Shown: piece after piece, positions 34,719 through 44,764 of the stretch
Position numbering within the stretch: position 1 is the stretch's first letter
Layout: the number at the start of each line of letters is the position of its first letter
Assembly: GCF_022427965.1 (NCBI RefSeq)
Contig: NZ_JAKTTI010000002.1
Location: 1 to 64,000 of the forward strand
Direction of reading: 5' to 3'
DNA length: 64,000 nt
Origin: Fredinandcohnia quinoae
GTDB lineage: Bacteria > Bacillota > Bacilli > Bacillales > Bacillaceae_L
Notes under the pieces: model-generated
Told to the model about the DNA's origin: nothing
Seen by the model: the letters and a program-made list of their open reading frames with translations, nothing else
Databases searched by the model: none
Translations under genes and position numbers: made by a program

Positions 34719-36209
34719 ATGTCAGACCTAAATAAACAGAAAATTGTGGCAAGCGTTCCTCAGAAAGGATTCTTCGGACATCCTAAAGGGCTTTTCACAT
34801 TATTCTTTACTGAATTTTGGGAGCGTTTCTCGTACTATGGTATGAGAGCAATTCTCGTATTTTATATGTATGACAAAGTCTCTGATGGTGGATTAGGACT
34901 CGATGAAACCTTAGCACTTTCCATTATGTCAATCTATGGTTCACTCGTATACATGTCCGGAATTATTGGAGGCTGGCTTGCTGATCGAATATTCGGTACC
35001 TCAAGAGCAGTATTTTATGGCGGTATCTTTATTATGTTTGGTCATATTGTCCTAGCTATTCCAGGAAATATCACGATGTTCTTTATCTCTATGTTCCTCA
35101 TCGTTATTGGTACAGGCTTACTAAAACCGAATGTCTCTACTGTTGTCGGTGATATTTATAGCGAAGAAGACCAACGTAGAGATTCAGGTTTCAGTATTTT
35201 CTACATGGGTATTAATCTTGGAGCTTTCATATCTCCATTAATCGTAGGTAAGGTAGCAGAAACTGATTACCACTTAGGCTTCGGTATTGCAGCTATCGGT
35301 ATGTTCTTTGGTTTATTACTTTTCTTATTAACTAAGAAGAAAAATTTAGGCCTTGCTGGTACAATCGTGGCGAATCCTCTATCTCCATCAGAAAAGAAAA
35401 AGGTTTACACCATGATTGGTTTAGGAATCGTCATTTTAGCAATATTAATTGCAATCGCTATTCCAACAGGACTTCTTACATTTAAATCATTCATTGCACT
35501 TATCGGTATATTAGGAATCTTAATCCCAACGATGTATTTTGTTGTGATGTATCGCAGTCCGAAAACTACTGCTGTTGAACGTTCTAGACTCATTGCCTAT
35601 ATTCCGCTATTTATTGCTGCAATTATGTTCTGGGCAATACAAGAACAAGGATCAACTATCCTTGCAAATTATGCAGATAAACGTACACAACTAGATTTTG
35701 CTGGTATTCATATTTCACCAGCATGGTTTCAATCATTGAACCCACTATTTATCATTACATTAGCACCTGTATTTGCATGGTTTTGGATGAAGCTTGGTAA
35801 ACGCCAGCCATCAATTCCGAAAAAATTCTCATTCGGATTATTATTTGCTGGTTTGTCATTCCTAGTTATTCTTCTTCCTGCGTATTTTGGGGGATCTGAT
35901 TCTTTAGTTAGCCCACTATGGCTAGTATTAAGTTATTTCATTGTCGTTCTTGGTGAATTATGCTTATCACCAGTAGGACTTTCTGCTACTACAAAATTAG
36001 CACCTGCTGCATTCACTGCTCAAACAATGAGTTTATGGTTCTTATCAAATGCAGCTGCACAAGCAATCAATGCACAAATTGTTAAATTCTATACACCTGA
36101 AACAGAAATGGTTTACTTCGGTGTAATTGGTGGAGCTTCAATCGTACTTGCGATTATTCTCTTCATCATCTCACCAAAAATTCAAAGCTTTATGAAGGGT
36201 ATAAAATAG
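34719..36209 (+). CDS. POT family di/tripeptide transporter
   Basis: About 496 residues with 12-14 membrane segments. The ExxER motif (FTEFWERFSYYGMRA) and PTR2 signature FSIFYMGINLGAFISPLIVG mark a proton-coupled peptide symporter of the DtpT type. ATG 34719 follows GGGAGG; the in-frame extension to 34644 crosses the promoter. A strong terminator follows. Confidence 0.93.
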   Translation: MSDLNKQKIVASVPQKGFFGHPKGLFTLFFTEFWERFSYYGMRAILVFYMYDKVSDGGLGLDETLALSIMSIYGSLVYMSGIIGGWLADRIFGTSRAVFYGGIFIMFGHIVLAIPGNITMFFISMFLIVIGTGLLKPNVSTVVGDIYSEEDQRRDSGFSIFYMGINLGAFISPLIVGKVAETDYHLGFGIAAIGMFFGLLLFLLTKKKNLGLAGTIVANPLSPSEKKKVYTMIGLGIVILAILIAIAIPTGLLTFKSFIALIGILGILIPTMYFVVMYRSPKTTAVERSRLIAYIPLFIAAIMFWAIQEQGSTILANYADKRTQLDFAGIHISPAWFQSLNPLFIITLAPVFAWFWMKLGKRQPSIPKKFSFGLLFAGLSFLVILLPAYFGGSDSLVSPLWLVLSYFIVVLGELCLSPVGLSATTKLAPAAFTAQTMSLWFLSNAAAQAINAQIVKFYTPETEMVYFGVIGGASIVLAIILFIISPKIQSFMKGIK

Positions 36210-36221
36210 AGTTATAATATC

Positions 36222-36250
36222 AGCCTGACCATAATGGTCAGGCTTTTTTT
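36222..36250 (+). terminator. Terminator of the POT gene
   Basis: AGCCTGACCA and TGGTCAGGCT, 10-bp perfect stem with TAA loop-side bases and seven T. Confidence 0.92.
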
Positions 36251-36422
36251 ATTTATAAACATAGGTCCTCCTCCTTGCTTTTCCATATTGTTCTAAGCCT
36301 CGAGCCTTAGTGAAAAATATATCTCTAGCTCCTTATAGGTTCGGGTATTCAATCGGTAAGATAGATAGCAGATGTGGAAAATCTTGCCTAGAATAAGACT
36401 ATTTAGGAAAAGGAGAATGATT

Positions 36423-39400
36423 GTGAACGTAATTAAATTTATTGTACAAAGAAAGATTTTAATAGGACTTTTACTCGTCCTAGTCGTGATGCTTGGGAGC
36501 TACTCAATTTTCAAGTTAGACAAAGAGATGATTCCAACCGTTAAAATGGACGGAGCTTATATCGAAATTAGTGCCGGTCAAATGTCAGCTATTGAAGTTG
36601 AAAGATTGATAACAACTCCCATAGAGCAGAAAATTCAGGGAATTGATGGAGTTGAAGGTATTAGCTCAACAACAAATATTGGGAGTAGTGTTCTTCAAAT
36701 AATCTTTGATCAAGGAAAAGGGGAAGAACTTTTTAAAGAAGTGGAAGCCATTGTTATTTCCATGAAAAGTGAAGTTTCAGGAATCACAAATGTCGTTGCC
36801 GAACAGTACGGTGGTAGTCCTGGTTATGAATTTTTCATGGATGTTTCCGGTGGGGACATGGATCAAATGACTAAATTCGCTAAAAATGTGATCGAACCAA
36901 AATTAGAAGAGCTTCCCGAAGTAAGAGATGTACAATTAACAGGTATTTTGGAGCATGAACTTATCATTCAACTTAATCATGATCAATTGCAAAAATACGG
37001 GCTAAATCCTGCTCAAGTAATTGGTGACATTCAGCAAGCTAATCGTGAATCAACATTGGGAGAGTTAAGCAGTGATAAAGATTCTCCATCTCTTCGCTGG
37101 AATACAAAATTAACAAATATTGATGATGTCAAAAATATTAAAATTCATACTCAAACTGGTTCTATTCTTTTAGAGGAAATCGCTAATGTTTCATTGCAGC
37201 CATTAGAAAATTCCTCCTATGTTTGGAAAAATGGAACGAAGGATTTTATTTTGATACAGATTGGGCGAACATCAGATGTGTCACAAATCGAAATGGCAAA
37301 TGCCGTACGGGAAGAAATTAAAAAGATTCGCAATGAAAATCAATTAAAAGGTTTTGAATTAAATGAAGTAGTCGCTCAGGCTGACTACGTTGAAGAAGCC
37401 ATTGATGGAATAAAAAGTAATATATTAATTGGTGGAGTCATTGCGATTATTATTCTTTTACTTTTTTTACGAAATCTACAAGCAACATTTATTATTGGTC
37501 TCTCAATACCAGCCTCTGTTTTACTTACATTCGCAACCATATGGCTATTTGATTACAGTTTAAATATATTGACAATGATTGGACTTGGACTTGGTATCGG
37601 GATGATGGTTGATTCTTCAATCGTCATATTAGAATCGATCTATAAAAAGAAAGAGCAAGGATTAACAAAGCTTGATGCAGTTTTAGTAGGGACGAAAGAA
37701 GTTGCTTCAGCCGTTATTTCGTCAATGTTAACGACAATTGTTGTGTTTCTGCCAATCGGATTAATTGGTGGGGATATGGGACAATACATGATCATGTTAT
37801 CTGTTGTTGTTGCTATAACACTGATAAGTTCAGTGATTGTAGCCTTTACATTAATCCCTTCATTAGCTGAGAAATTTATGAAGCTACGCAAACCAAATAA
37901 AGTCTCAAAAGAAGGAATGTTCCTTAAAGCGTATAGTAAAATCATTTCGTGGGTAATTATGAAAAAACGTCGTTGCGTTGCTGTTATTATGTCCTTTCTC
38001 ATCATGTTAGTCGGTTCAGGGTTTCTTGTCTCAAAAATACCGATGACCATTATGCCTGATATGTTTAATCGTTATACTGAATTAATGGTAAATACAGAAC
38101 CAGGACTGTCAGTCGAAGATAAGGAAAAACTCGTCCAAAGTATAAATAACAAACTACAAGGAATTCAAGATGTAAAATCAAACTATGTCATGGAAAATGG
38201 TGGTGCCCTGTACTCTATCATTAATATGACTACTGGTGACGAAATCATCAAAGAACAAAAGGTAGTAAATGAAGAAATTCTCAAATCTTTACGTTCACTT
38301 CAAGAAACTGAGCCAGTTATAAGTGTACAAACAGCAATGAATGCGGGTAGAGGTCTTCCTGTTCAAGTCAATATTAAAGGGAAAGACTTCAATGAATTAC
38401 AAACAATCTCAGAAGATTTTATTCAAAAATTACAAGAAATTGACGGAATTGTCGGGATCTCAAACTCAATCCAACGGACGTCCGAAGAACAATTAATTGT
38501 GTTAAAACCAAATGCGATTGAAGAAGCCGGTCTTACCGAAATCCAATTGAAACAGTTTATTGAACAATCATTTCTTGAAATACCATTCGAATTTATGTCG
38601 ATGAATGGTGAAGATATACCTATCAACATAAAATCTGGAGGAAAACCTGGTACAAAATCTGAACTTTTGGATTTAAATATCCCTACGATTAACGGTGAGG
38701 AAAAACTATCTCAATTTATTGAATTACTAACTGTATCCGCACCAAATAATATTAGCCATATTGATGGAGAACGTTACATTTCAATTTCAGCAGATATTGA
38801 AGAAAGAGATCTTGGAGCAGTAAATCGTGATGTCCAAAAACTAATAGAGGATTTTAATACACCAGCAGACTATACGGTTTCTTTAGCAGGAGACTTGGAA
38901 CAGCAGCAAGAATTAATGAATGATATGATCATGATTTTTGCAATTGCATTATTCCTTGTATATCTCGTAATGGCCGTTCAATTTAACCATTTAGGACACC
39001 CATTAATCGTGATGTCGATTATCCCGATTACGATTATTGGCGTTATTTTAGGGTTATTCATTACCCAAATGGAGTTAAGTATTATGTCTGGAATGGGCAT
39101 CGTAATGTTAATTGGAATCGTCCTTAATAATGCTATTCTACTAATTGATCGGACTAACCAACTTCGCAAGGAAGGAGATAGTGTTGAAATTGCTTTAATT
39201 GAAGCAGGAAAAAATCGAATACGTCCTATCTTCATGACAACACTAACCACAGTAGGCGGAATGCTACCTTTAGCTCTAGCTTCTGGAACATCTGGAAATT
39301 ATCAAGCACCGATGGCAACAGCGATTATATCAGGACTTATGTTTGCAACAATTATTACATTGGTTTTGATTCCAGCTGTATACCGTTTATTTACAATCTC

Positions 39401-39467
39401 TCAAAAATCGAATCGAAGAAAAAACAAGGCTCAAATCAATGCTGAGGTAGCAGCAATGAAACAATAA
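36423..39467 (+). CDS. RND efflux pump (SwrC/AcrB-type)
   Basis: About 1014 residues: first membrane helix at 10-30, a large outward porter domain, helices with GLGIGMMVDSSIVILE (proton-relay Asp), a second porter half and a closing helix bundle (GMGIVMLIGIVLNNAILLID). This is the HAE family in Gram-positives, such as B. subtilis SwrC which exports surfactin. GTG 36423 is 7 nt after AGGAG; ATG 36417 is too close. No membrane-fusion partner is nearby, as usual for this group. Confidence 0.9.
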   Translation: MNVIKFIVQRKILIGLLLVLVVMLGSYSIFKLDKEMIPTVKMDGAYIEISAGQMSAIEVERLITTPIEQKIQGIDGVEGISSTTNIGSSVLQIIFDQGKGEELFKEVEAIVISMKSEVSGITNVVAEQYGGSPGYEFFMDVSGGDMDQMTKFAKNVIEPKLEELPEVRDVQLTGILEHELIIQLNHDQLQKYGLNPAQVIGDIQQANRESTLGELSSDKDSPSLRWNTKLTNIDDVKNIKIHTQTGSILLEEIANVSLQPLENSSYVWKNGTKDFILIQIGRTSDVSQIEMANAVREEIKKIRNENQLKGFELNEVVAQADYVEEAIDGIKSNILIGGVIAIIILLLFLRNLQATFIIGLSIPASVLLTFATIWLFDYSLNILTMIGLGLGIGMMVDSSIVILESIYKKKEQGLTKLDAVLVGTKEVASAVISSMLTTIVVFLPIGLIGGDMGQYMIMLSVVVAITLISSVIVAFTLIPSLAEKFMKLRKPNKVSKEGMFLKAYSKIISWVIMKKRRCVAVIMSFLIMLVGSGFLVSKIPMTIMPDMFNRYTELMVNTEPGLSVEDKEKLVQSINNKLQGIQDVKSNYVMENGGALYSIINMTTGDEIIKEQKVVNEEILKSLRSLQETEPVISVQTAMNAGRGLPVQVNIKGKDFNELQTISEDFIQKLQEIDGIVGISNSIQRTSEEQLIVLKPNAIEEAGLTEIQLKQFIEQSFLEIPFEFMSMNGEDIPINIKSGGKPGTKSELLDLNIPTINGEEKLSQFIELLTVSAPNNISHIDGERYISISADIEERDLGAVNRDVQKLIEDFNTPADYTVSLAGDLEQQQELMNDMIMIFAIALFLVYLVMAVQFNHLGHPLIVMSIIPITIIGVILGLFITQMELSIMSGMGIVMLIGIVLNNAILLIDRTNQLRKEGDSVEIALIEAGKNRIRPIFMTTLTTVGGMLPLALASGTSGNYQAPMATAIISGLMFATIITLVLIPAVYRLFTISQKSNRRKNKAQINAEVAAMKQ

Positions 39468-39482
39468 GTGAATAATTACTTT

Positions 39483-39513
39483 AAACCTTCTGTTTCTTCA
39501 GAAGGTTTTTTTA
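39483..39513 (+). terminator. Terminator of the RND pump gene
   Basis: AAACCTTCTG pairs with CAGAAGGTTT around TTTCTT, then T run. Confidence 0.9.
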
Positions 39514-39726
39514 ATTTTAACAAATATCTAGGTAGAGTAATTCCTATCCATCTCTCTCAATAATTCTTCTATAGGTAAAAAGTTGCGTCTTTCGTTGAAA
39601 GCATTGAATATCATTGTTTTTTTTCATAAGATAAATGTAATAGTTTGGTAGAAAAGGTCATGATTTGTAAACAAAAGAGTTTGAGTAGGTTCAAATTAGT
39701 GAAACCTACATGAAAGGAAAAATATA

Positions 39727-41523
39727 ATGAGTGAAAACCTTCGCTTCCAAGTCCATTTGACTGGAATGATTGATATTCTGTCCAATCATTTATACAACGA
39801 AAAAGATGTCTATATTCGTGAATTATTACAAAATGCAAACGATGCAATTACTGCAAGAAAAAGGCTTCATCAGGATTTCACACCACGAATTTATGTTTCC
39901 CTGACAGAAAGCACAGAATCATCTCCTACCATTATTTTTGAGGATAATGGTGTGGGGCTAACAGAAAACGAGGTCCATCAATTTCTTGCAACGATTGCTA
40001 ACTCATCAAAGGGCGAAAAGACCTTTGGAGATAGTGGAACTGATTTTATTGGTCGATTTGGGATCGGATTACTTTCCTGTTTTATCGTAAGTGAGGAAAT
40101 TGTGATGGTTACTACATCAGCAAAAACCTTTGAAACGATTGAATGGCGTGGGAAATCTGATGGGACCTATCTAATTCGCAAGCTAGATGAGGTTCAACTT
40201 GAACCAGGAACACAAGTTTTTATTAGAAAGAAAAAAGCCGATGATTTACCTGGTGATTGCTTCAATCAAAAAACATTGCGGCAAACTCTAAAGAAATACG
40301 GTTCATCACTAGAGCCCAGCATCACCCTTGCTCATCTTGGAGTAGAAGAAGAGCTTAATCATTGGAGTAAACAATTTGCCGAACACACAAAGCTGCATCA
40401 AATGTCACGTTCAGAAGTTTTAAAATTGGGTTTGGATATTTTAGGAATGGATTATCAGGATTATTTTTTGATTGAAAATGAGACTGGACGAACTTTCGGT
40501 ATTGCTTATATAGTCCCACATACGATACATATGAATGCAAAGAAGACTAATGCAGTATTTTTAAACCGGATGTTTGTGACAAAAGATTGCCAAAGTATAT
40601 TACCAGATTGGGCATTATTCATCCATTGTATTTTATGGACCGATGAACTAAGTCCTGTTGCATCACGCGAAGACTTTTTCAAAAATGAGGCACTTGAACT
40701 TGTTTCTGAAAGCTTAGGTAATGCGATTAAGAAAAATATTATTACACTACCAGATGTTACGTTAACGAAGCTTATGCATATTCATTATTTAAACTTCAAA
40801 GCATTGGCTAGCCAGGATGAAGAGTTTCTATCATTCATTTACCCATATTTACCGATGAGAACATTGGACGGTGAGCAATCACTTCAAACCATTTTTAAAA
40901 ATCATAAGGTTATTTATTATACCGAAACGGTTGATGCATTTAGACAAATTCAAGATATTGCTAGGGCCAAACAAATGATGCTTGTCAATGGTGGCTATAC
41001 ATATGATGTCTTTATTTTAAATAAACTTGAAAATCTCTTACCTGAACAACATCTACAGTTTATTAACCCCTTAGAAATGACAGCAACATTACAAAAGTTG
41101 GATACAGATGAGGAATTAACATTTTCAAACATTTTAAAAGAAATGAACTTACAAATGGATCGATATAAGGTAAATATTGAAATTAGACGATTTGAGCCTA
41201 TACACTTACCTACTCTCTTCATCCATTCCAACCAGTCACAAGAGGACCGGGAATTAGAAAGGATTGCTGAGGCTTCAAATTCATTATTTAATCAATTGCT
41301 CATGTCACTTCAGCCTGAGGAACCAGAAAGACCGATCCTTTATTTGAACCTGAGTAATCACCTTACCCAAAGAATCTTAACATCTGGTAAAACAGCGGAA
41401 CAATTGGCTGTAATAATTCAAACCCTATATATTCAAGCATTATTATTAGGTCATTACCCTCTTAAGCAAAATGAACTTGAAATGATGAATCGAAATTTAC
41501 TGTATATGCTTGAACTTATTTAA
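39727..41523 (+). CDS. Divergent Hsp90 family protein (HtpG-like)
   Basis: 598 residues. The N-terminal GHKL ATPase motifs are intact: YIRELLQNANDAI, DNGVGLT and GRFGIGLLSCFIVS. The middle domain has the Hsp90 catalytic-loop-like SPVASREDFF. The sequence differs strongly from standard HtpG (626 residues in B. subtilis), with a divergent C-terminal third ending NLLYMLELI and no EEVD tail. It heads a three-gene plus-strand cassette with a helical-repeat protein and a large unknown protein. It may be a dedicated chaperone for these partners; canonical housekeeping HtpG is less likely. Confidence 0.85.
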   Translation: MSENLRFQVHLTGMIDILSNHLYNEKDVYIRELLQNANDAITARKRLHQDFTPRIYVSLTESTESSPTIIFEDNGVGLTENEVHQFLATIANSSKGEKTFGDSGTDFIGRFGIGLLSCFIVSEEIVMVTTSAKTFETIEWRGKSDGTYLIRKLDEVQLEPGTQVFIRKKKADDLPGDCFNQKTLRQTLKKYGSSLEPSITLAHLGVEEELNHWSKQFAEHTKLHQMSRSEVLKLGLDILGMDYQDYFLIENETGRTFGIAYIVPHTIHMNAKKTNAVFLNRMFVTKDCQSILPDWALFIHCILWTDELSPVASREDFFKNEALELVSESLGNAIKKNIITLPDVTLTKLMHIHYLNFKALASQDEEFLSFIYPYLPMRTLDGEQSLQTIFKNHKVIYYTETVDAFRQIQDIARAKQMMLVNGGYTYDVFILNKLENLLPEQHLQFINPLEMTATLQKLDTDEELTFSNILKEMNLQMDRYKVNIEIRRFEPIHLPTLFIHSNQSQEDRELERIAEASNSLFNQLLMSLQPEEPERPILYLNLSNHLTQRILTSGKTAEQLAVIIQTLYIQALLLGHYPLKQNELEMMNRNLLYMLELI

Positions 41524-41587
41524 CTTTATTCACCAGAAGTCTCCCACTTCTATATATGGTGAGATGAATGCAAATCAGTTTCCAATT

Positions 41588-41780
41588 CAGTGGGGTTCAA
41601 ACCCCGACTGAAATTAAGGAACTCAGACTAAGAACGCCACATCCTGTGGCAACGTCTGAGTGACCCACATCGTGTGGGCCTAAAGCCTCCGGCGGATGCC
41701 TCAGATTTTTAAAGGAAGCTTTTCGAGCAAGCTCGAAAAAATCTGGGCGCAAATACGCCAAGGCGCATTTGATCGTAGAT
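41588..41780. repeat. Highly structured interspersed repeat between Hsp90 and TPR-like genes
   Basis: A chain of stem-loops: ATTCAGTGGGG/CCCCGACTGAAAT; ACTCAGAC (41621-41628) with GTCTGAGT (41654-41661) enclosing GCCAC/GTGGC; CCCACA/TGTGGG; CAGATTTTT...AAAAAATCTG enclosing TTTTCGAGC/GCTCGAAAA; and GGCGCAAATACGCC-AAGGCGC. It is more GC-rich than its flanks. From memory, similar blocks recur in Bacillaceae genomes. It ends 14 nt before the TPR-like start and may attenuate or process the mRNA. Confidence 0.65.
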
Positions 41781-41793
41781 AAGGAGAATCCAT

Positions 41794-42789
41794 ATGGCGG
41801 AATACTTAGATTTATTGGATGATGCATTAAAAATGGCAGACGAAGATCTTGCACGAATTCCTTTACTTGAAAGAATCATCCTTGAAGCTGATAGTCATAA
41901 TGATATTGAGACCGGAGTTGTTGCACGTTTTGAATTAATTGATACGTGTCATGATACCGGATACCCTAAGAAGGCTTTGCAGGCATTCAGCTGGCTCATA
42001 CACAAATATGAATCAGATGAAACTATTATTGATGAAGAGGATTTATTTTGGCGCTATAAATGGATTATCGGATATGCTCTAAAATTCCCGGAAATTCCAA
42101 TTGAACAAATTGAGACCCTACAAGCTGATATGAAAGAAAAATTCAAAGCAAAAAACTATTCTTTAAAACCATATTATTATTCCAAACTAAGAATGATCTT
42201 GAGAATGGGCGGAGAAATAGAATTAGCCGAGCCGTATTATGAAAAATGGAAAGAGACTTCCGCAGATCATTTGTCTGATTGTCGTGCATGTGAATTAGAC
42301 AGTGAAGTAGATTACTATATACATGCTGGTGATGTTGACAAAGCTTATAAATTAGCCCAGCCTCTCCTGATCCAGAGGCTCACCTGTTCTAGTGTACCGC
42401 ATATCACCTACAGTTATATGGTACTTTCCTTATTACATATTGGTAAAAAAGAGGCAGCAGAAAAGTGTTATAAAAAAGGCTATAAGTTGGTAGCTAAAAG
42501 AGGGGACTTTGCTGAAGAAATCGGAGAATACATTTTGTATTTATTAAAAACCAATCGAAAACAGGAAGCTGAAACAATCCTTAATGAAAATATTGAAATC
42601 ATCGAGAAAATTGATACAACAATCGATAAAATTATGTTCATGCAGTCCGCCTATCCACTCTTTGCCGAAAAAAATGACGTGAAAAGGATGAATTGGGTAG
42701 AAGAATACACACAAAAATTAGATACTCGCCATGGAAATGGCTATTATACAACTCGTTTAAACGAAATTAAACAATTTACACTCAATTAA
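41794..42789 (+). CDS. Helical-repeat (TPR-like) protein of the Hsp90 cassette
   Basis: 331 residues, soluble and almost entirely helical, with several paired-helix repeats of TPR character (KKALQAFSWLIHKYESDE; DVDKAYKLAQPLLIQRL; KKEAAEKCYKKGYKLVAKRG; RKQEAETILNENIEIIEK). ATG has AAGGAG upstream. It sits between the Hsp90-like gene and the 448-residue protein gene (19-nt gap), so a scaffold or co-chaperone role is plausible. No enzymatic motif seen. Confidence 0.75.
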   Translation: MAEYLDLLDDALKMADEDLARIPLLERIILEADSHNDIETGVVARFELIDTCHDTGYPKKALQAFSWLIHKYESDETIIDEEDLFWRYKWIIGYALKFPEIPIEQIETLQADMKEKFKAKNYSLKPYYYSKLRMILRMGGEIELAEPYYEKWKETSADHLSDCRACELDSEVDYYIHAGDVDKAYKLAQPLLIQRLTCSSVPHITYSYMVLSLLHIGKKEAAEKCYKKGYKLVAKRGDFAEEIGEYILYLLKTNRKQEAETILNENIEIIEKIDTTIDKIMFMQSAYPLFAEKNDVKRMNWVEEYTQKLDTRHGNGYYTTRLNEIKQFTLN

Positions 42790-42808
42790 AGTGAAAAGAG
42801 GAGATAAG

Positions 42809-44155
42809 ATGGAAGTACAAACAAATTCATACCGCAATGCTAAAGAAGGAACATTAGAGCGTACATTTTCTGACCTGATTGCCGTTGTTCCCGAAGTATT
42901 AACTTTGGACCATTTAAAAGAAAGAATTTCAGCAATCGCTGAAAATGGAATTGAAGTGAAGGTAATTAATGAGGATGAGACTAGTATTTTAATAGAGTTA
43001 AATGAAAATGATGTGGTAACTCCTTTTGAAATTAATATTCAATTACCACATGAGGATGTTCACTATGAGCAATACTATCGACAGGACCAAACCACACCAG
43101 AGGAAGTATTCCACCAAGCGTACAATGGCTCTGAAATTTTTGTTCGGACATTATTCACAGATGATGTTTTAAGTAATTTCTACTATCAATTGGAGTTTCT
43201 ATGGCGCTTAGCTCCAGATATGCTTTTCACGTTAGATTTAAGTGCTTCTACAAAGCTCATATCACGAAGCTATATAAAGTACCATATCGAGAATCATATT
43301 TTACCAGAAATACAAGATTTATATGTGATTCATTCCATTTATGAAGGCGGCGAACAAGACGAACCTTCACAATATTGGTTTCATACACATGGTTTAAGTA
43401 GGGCTGGCATAACAGAAGTAGAATTGATTATCCCAAACCGTCTTGCCTCCTATTATGGAATACCTGATCTATTCAGTACGTTTGTTAATAATGCAATTGA
43501 AAATGGTAAACTATCCATTAATGAACCGGTAACGGTCGGACAAAGTAATTCAGGGTATATCCAAGTCATTGCTGTTCCCTGGGAAGAAGGATTAGCTTAT
43601 ATTGGTAAAAAGACATACTTATTTGATTTAAATGATATTGAGGACGATGAAGTTCATCTGCAACCTATAGATTCAGGCTATACATTTATTGGTGGGATGA
43701 ATGATCGCGATGAATACCATCAGGAGCCATCTTGCCTCTTGTTCGAGTATAAGGAAGAAGAAGGATATATGGAATGCTTCTTCAAAGAATTTGAAGATCA
43801 AGAATTGATGTATTATAAGACAACTAGTGAAACAGCTCGCATCTCATTTAATGCCAAACATAGCTTTGGATATTTTGATAACATTTTCAACTTAGAAAAG
43901 GAAAACGAGAATTTTCGCTTTTTAGCCAAGTTTGGCATACCTTATGATGGAGAAGAAAGAGAACATATGTGGTTTGACATGCAAACCATTGCCGAACCTA
44001 CGATTATTGGTCTATTAATTAATCAACCATATTATATTGATTACATGCAGGAAGGTAATCATTATGAACTTAATTATGAAGATTTAACTGACTGGGTAAT
44101 TTACGCTGGGGAAGATGTGATTACACCTAGTAACTTATATCAATTTATTGGTTAA
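42809..44155 (+). CDS. Unknown protein, DUF4026/DUF2314-like
   Basis: About 448 residues, acidic and soluble, no signal or membrane segment. The C-terminal part (EEREHMWFDMQTI, then IIGLLINQPYYIDYM) resembles DUF2314-type domains; I recall DUF4026 for proteins of this shape but cannot verify it. ATG 42809 follows AGAGGAG by 5 nt; the GTG at 42791 lacks a site. Third and last gene of the Hsp90 cassette, closed by a terminator. It may be the client or effector of the chaperone. Confidence 0.7.
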   Translation: MEVQTNSYRNAKEGTLERTFSDLIAVVPEVLTLDHLKERISAIAENGIEVKVINEDETSILIELNENDVVTPFEINIQLPHEDVHYEQYYRQDQTTPEEVFHQAYNGSEIFVRTLFTDDVLSNFYYQLEFLWRLAPDMLFTLDLSASTKLISRSYIKYHIENHILPEIQDLYVIHSIYEGGEQDEPSQYWFHTHGLSRAGITEVELIIPNRLASYYGIPDLFSTFVNNAIENGKLSINEPVTVGQSNSGYIQVIAVPWEEGLAYIGKKTYLFDLNDIEDDEVHLQPIDSGYTFIGGMNDRDEYHQEPSCLLFEYKEEEGYMECFFKEFEDQELMYYKTTSETARISFNAKHSFGYFDNIFNLEKENENFRFLAKFGIPYDGEEREHMWFDMQTIAEPTIIGLLINQPYYIDYMQEGNHYELNYEDLTDWVIYAGEDVITPSNLYQFIG

Positions 44156-44160
44156 TAAAA

Positions 44161-44203
44161 AAACCTTCTGAATCAGTGTAATACTGATTCCAGAAGGTTT
44201 CTT
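44161..44203. terminator. Bidirectional terminator after the Hsp90 cassette
   Basis: AAACCTTCTGAATCAGT pairs with ACTGATTCCAGAAGGTTT with one bulge; A run before, T-rich after. It separates convergent transcripts. Confidence 0.88.
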
Positions 44204-44206
44204 TCA

Positions 44207-44764
44207 TTATTCATATTTTGATTTATCAGTGAAATTTACATATACCAAATAAATCACGATACAAATTGCTGTCGTTAGAAATCCCCATCCAAGGGTGATT
44301 TGATCAATCCGCAAGTAGTTATTACATAATTGTACAGGTACATTTACATATATTAATCCCATAGCAAAATATTTGATTGTGAAAAATAGAAAAACAAGAT
44401 TCTTACCTTTTGACGTGAGTTTCTTCCAACTATCACGTAATGGGATACCTGCTAAAAATGGTAAACTAAAGAATTTAAAAACTTCCATACTTGTAACATT
44501 TAATGTTTCGTCCATTGTTTTAGGGATGGTCCAATAGATCATAATCATAATAAATAATAGAATTCCAGGTACTCCCGTTCCATTCCATTTTTCGAAAAAC
44601 GATGGAAATCGTAATTGAAAAAAACGTGCCATAAGGAAACCAGAGAAAACCAATAAGGGCATTTGCATATGCATATGAATAATCATGATTGATTCTAGAA
44701 AGTTTGCGACGGGTGGGAGGGCTAAAATGATAAGTAAAATAAGCCCATAAAGAGATTGCTTCAT
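44207..44764 (-). CDS. Five-helix membrane protein linked to Sco
   Basis: 185 residues, about five hydrophobic segments, with a His/Met-rich stretch IMIIHMHMQMPLLVF in the second, which could bind copper. Stop-start overlap with the sco gene (4 nt) shows co-translation. Not recognised by name; layout recalls CtaG-like copper/oxidase assembly membrane proteins, but similarity is only suggestive. Confidence 0.7.
   Translation of the reverse strand: MKQSLYGLILLIILALPPVANFLESIMIIHMHMQMPLLVFSGFLMARFFQLRFPSFFEKWNGTGVPGILLFIMIMIYWTIPKTMDETLNVTSMEVFKFFSLPFLAGIPLRDSWKKLTSKGKNLVFLFFTIKYFAMGLIYVNVPVQLCNNYLRIDQITLGWGFLTTAICIVIYLVYVNFTDKSKYE

Noticed and set aside
41591-41612. tRNA T-arm-like hairpin (TGGGG-TTCAAAC-CCCGA) as a tRNA remnant or attachment site
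   Set aside because: The arms extend into a longer ATTCAGT/ACTGAAAT stem and no acceptor, D or anticodon arm is present; it belongs to the structured repeat.
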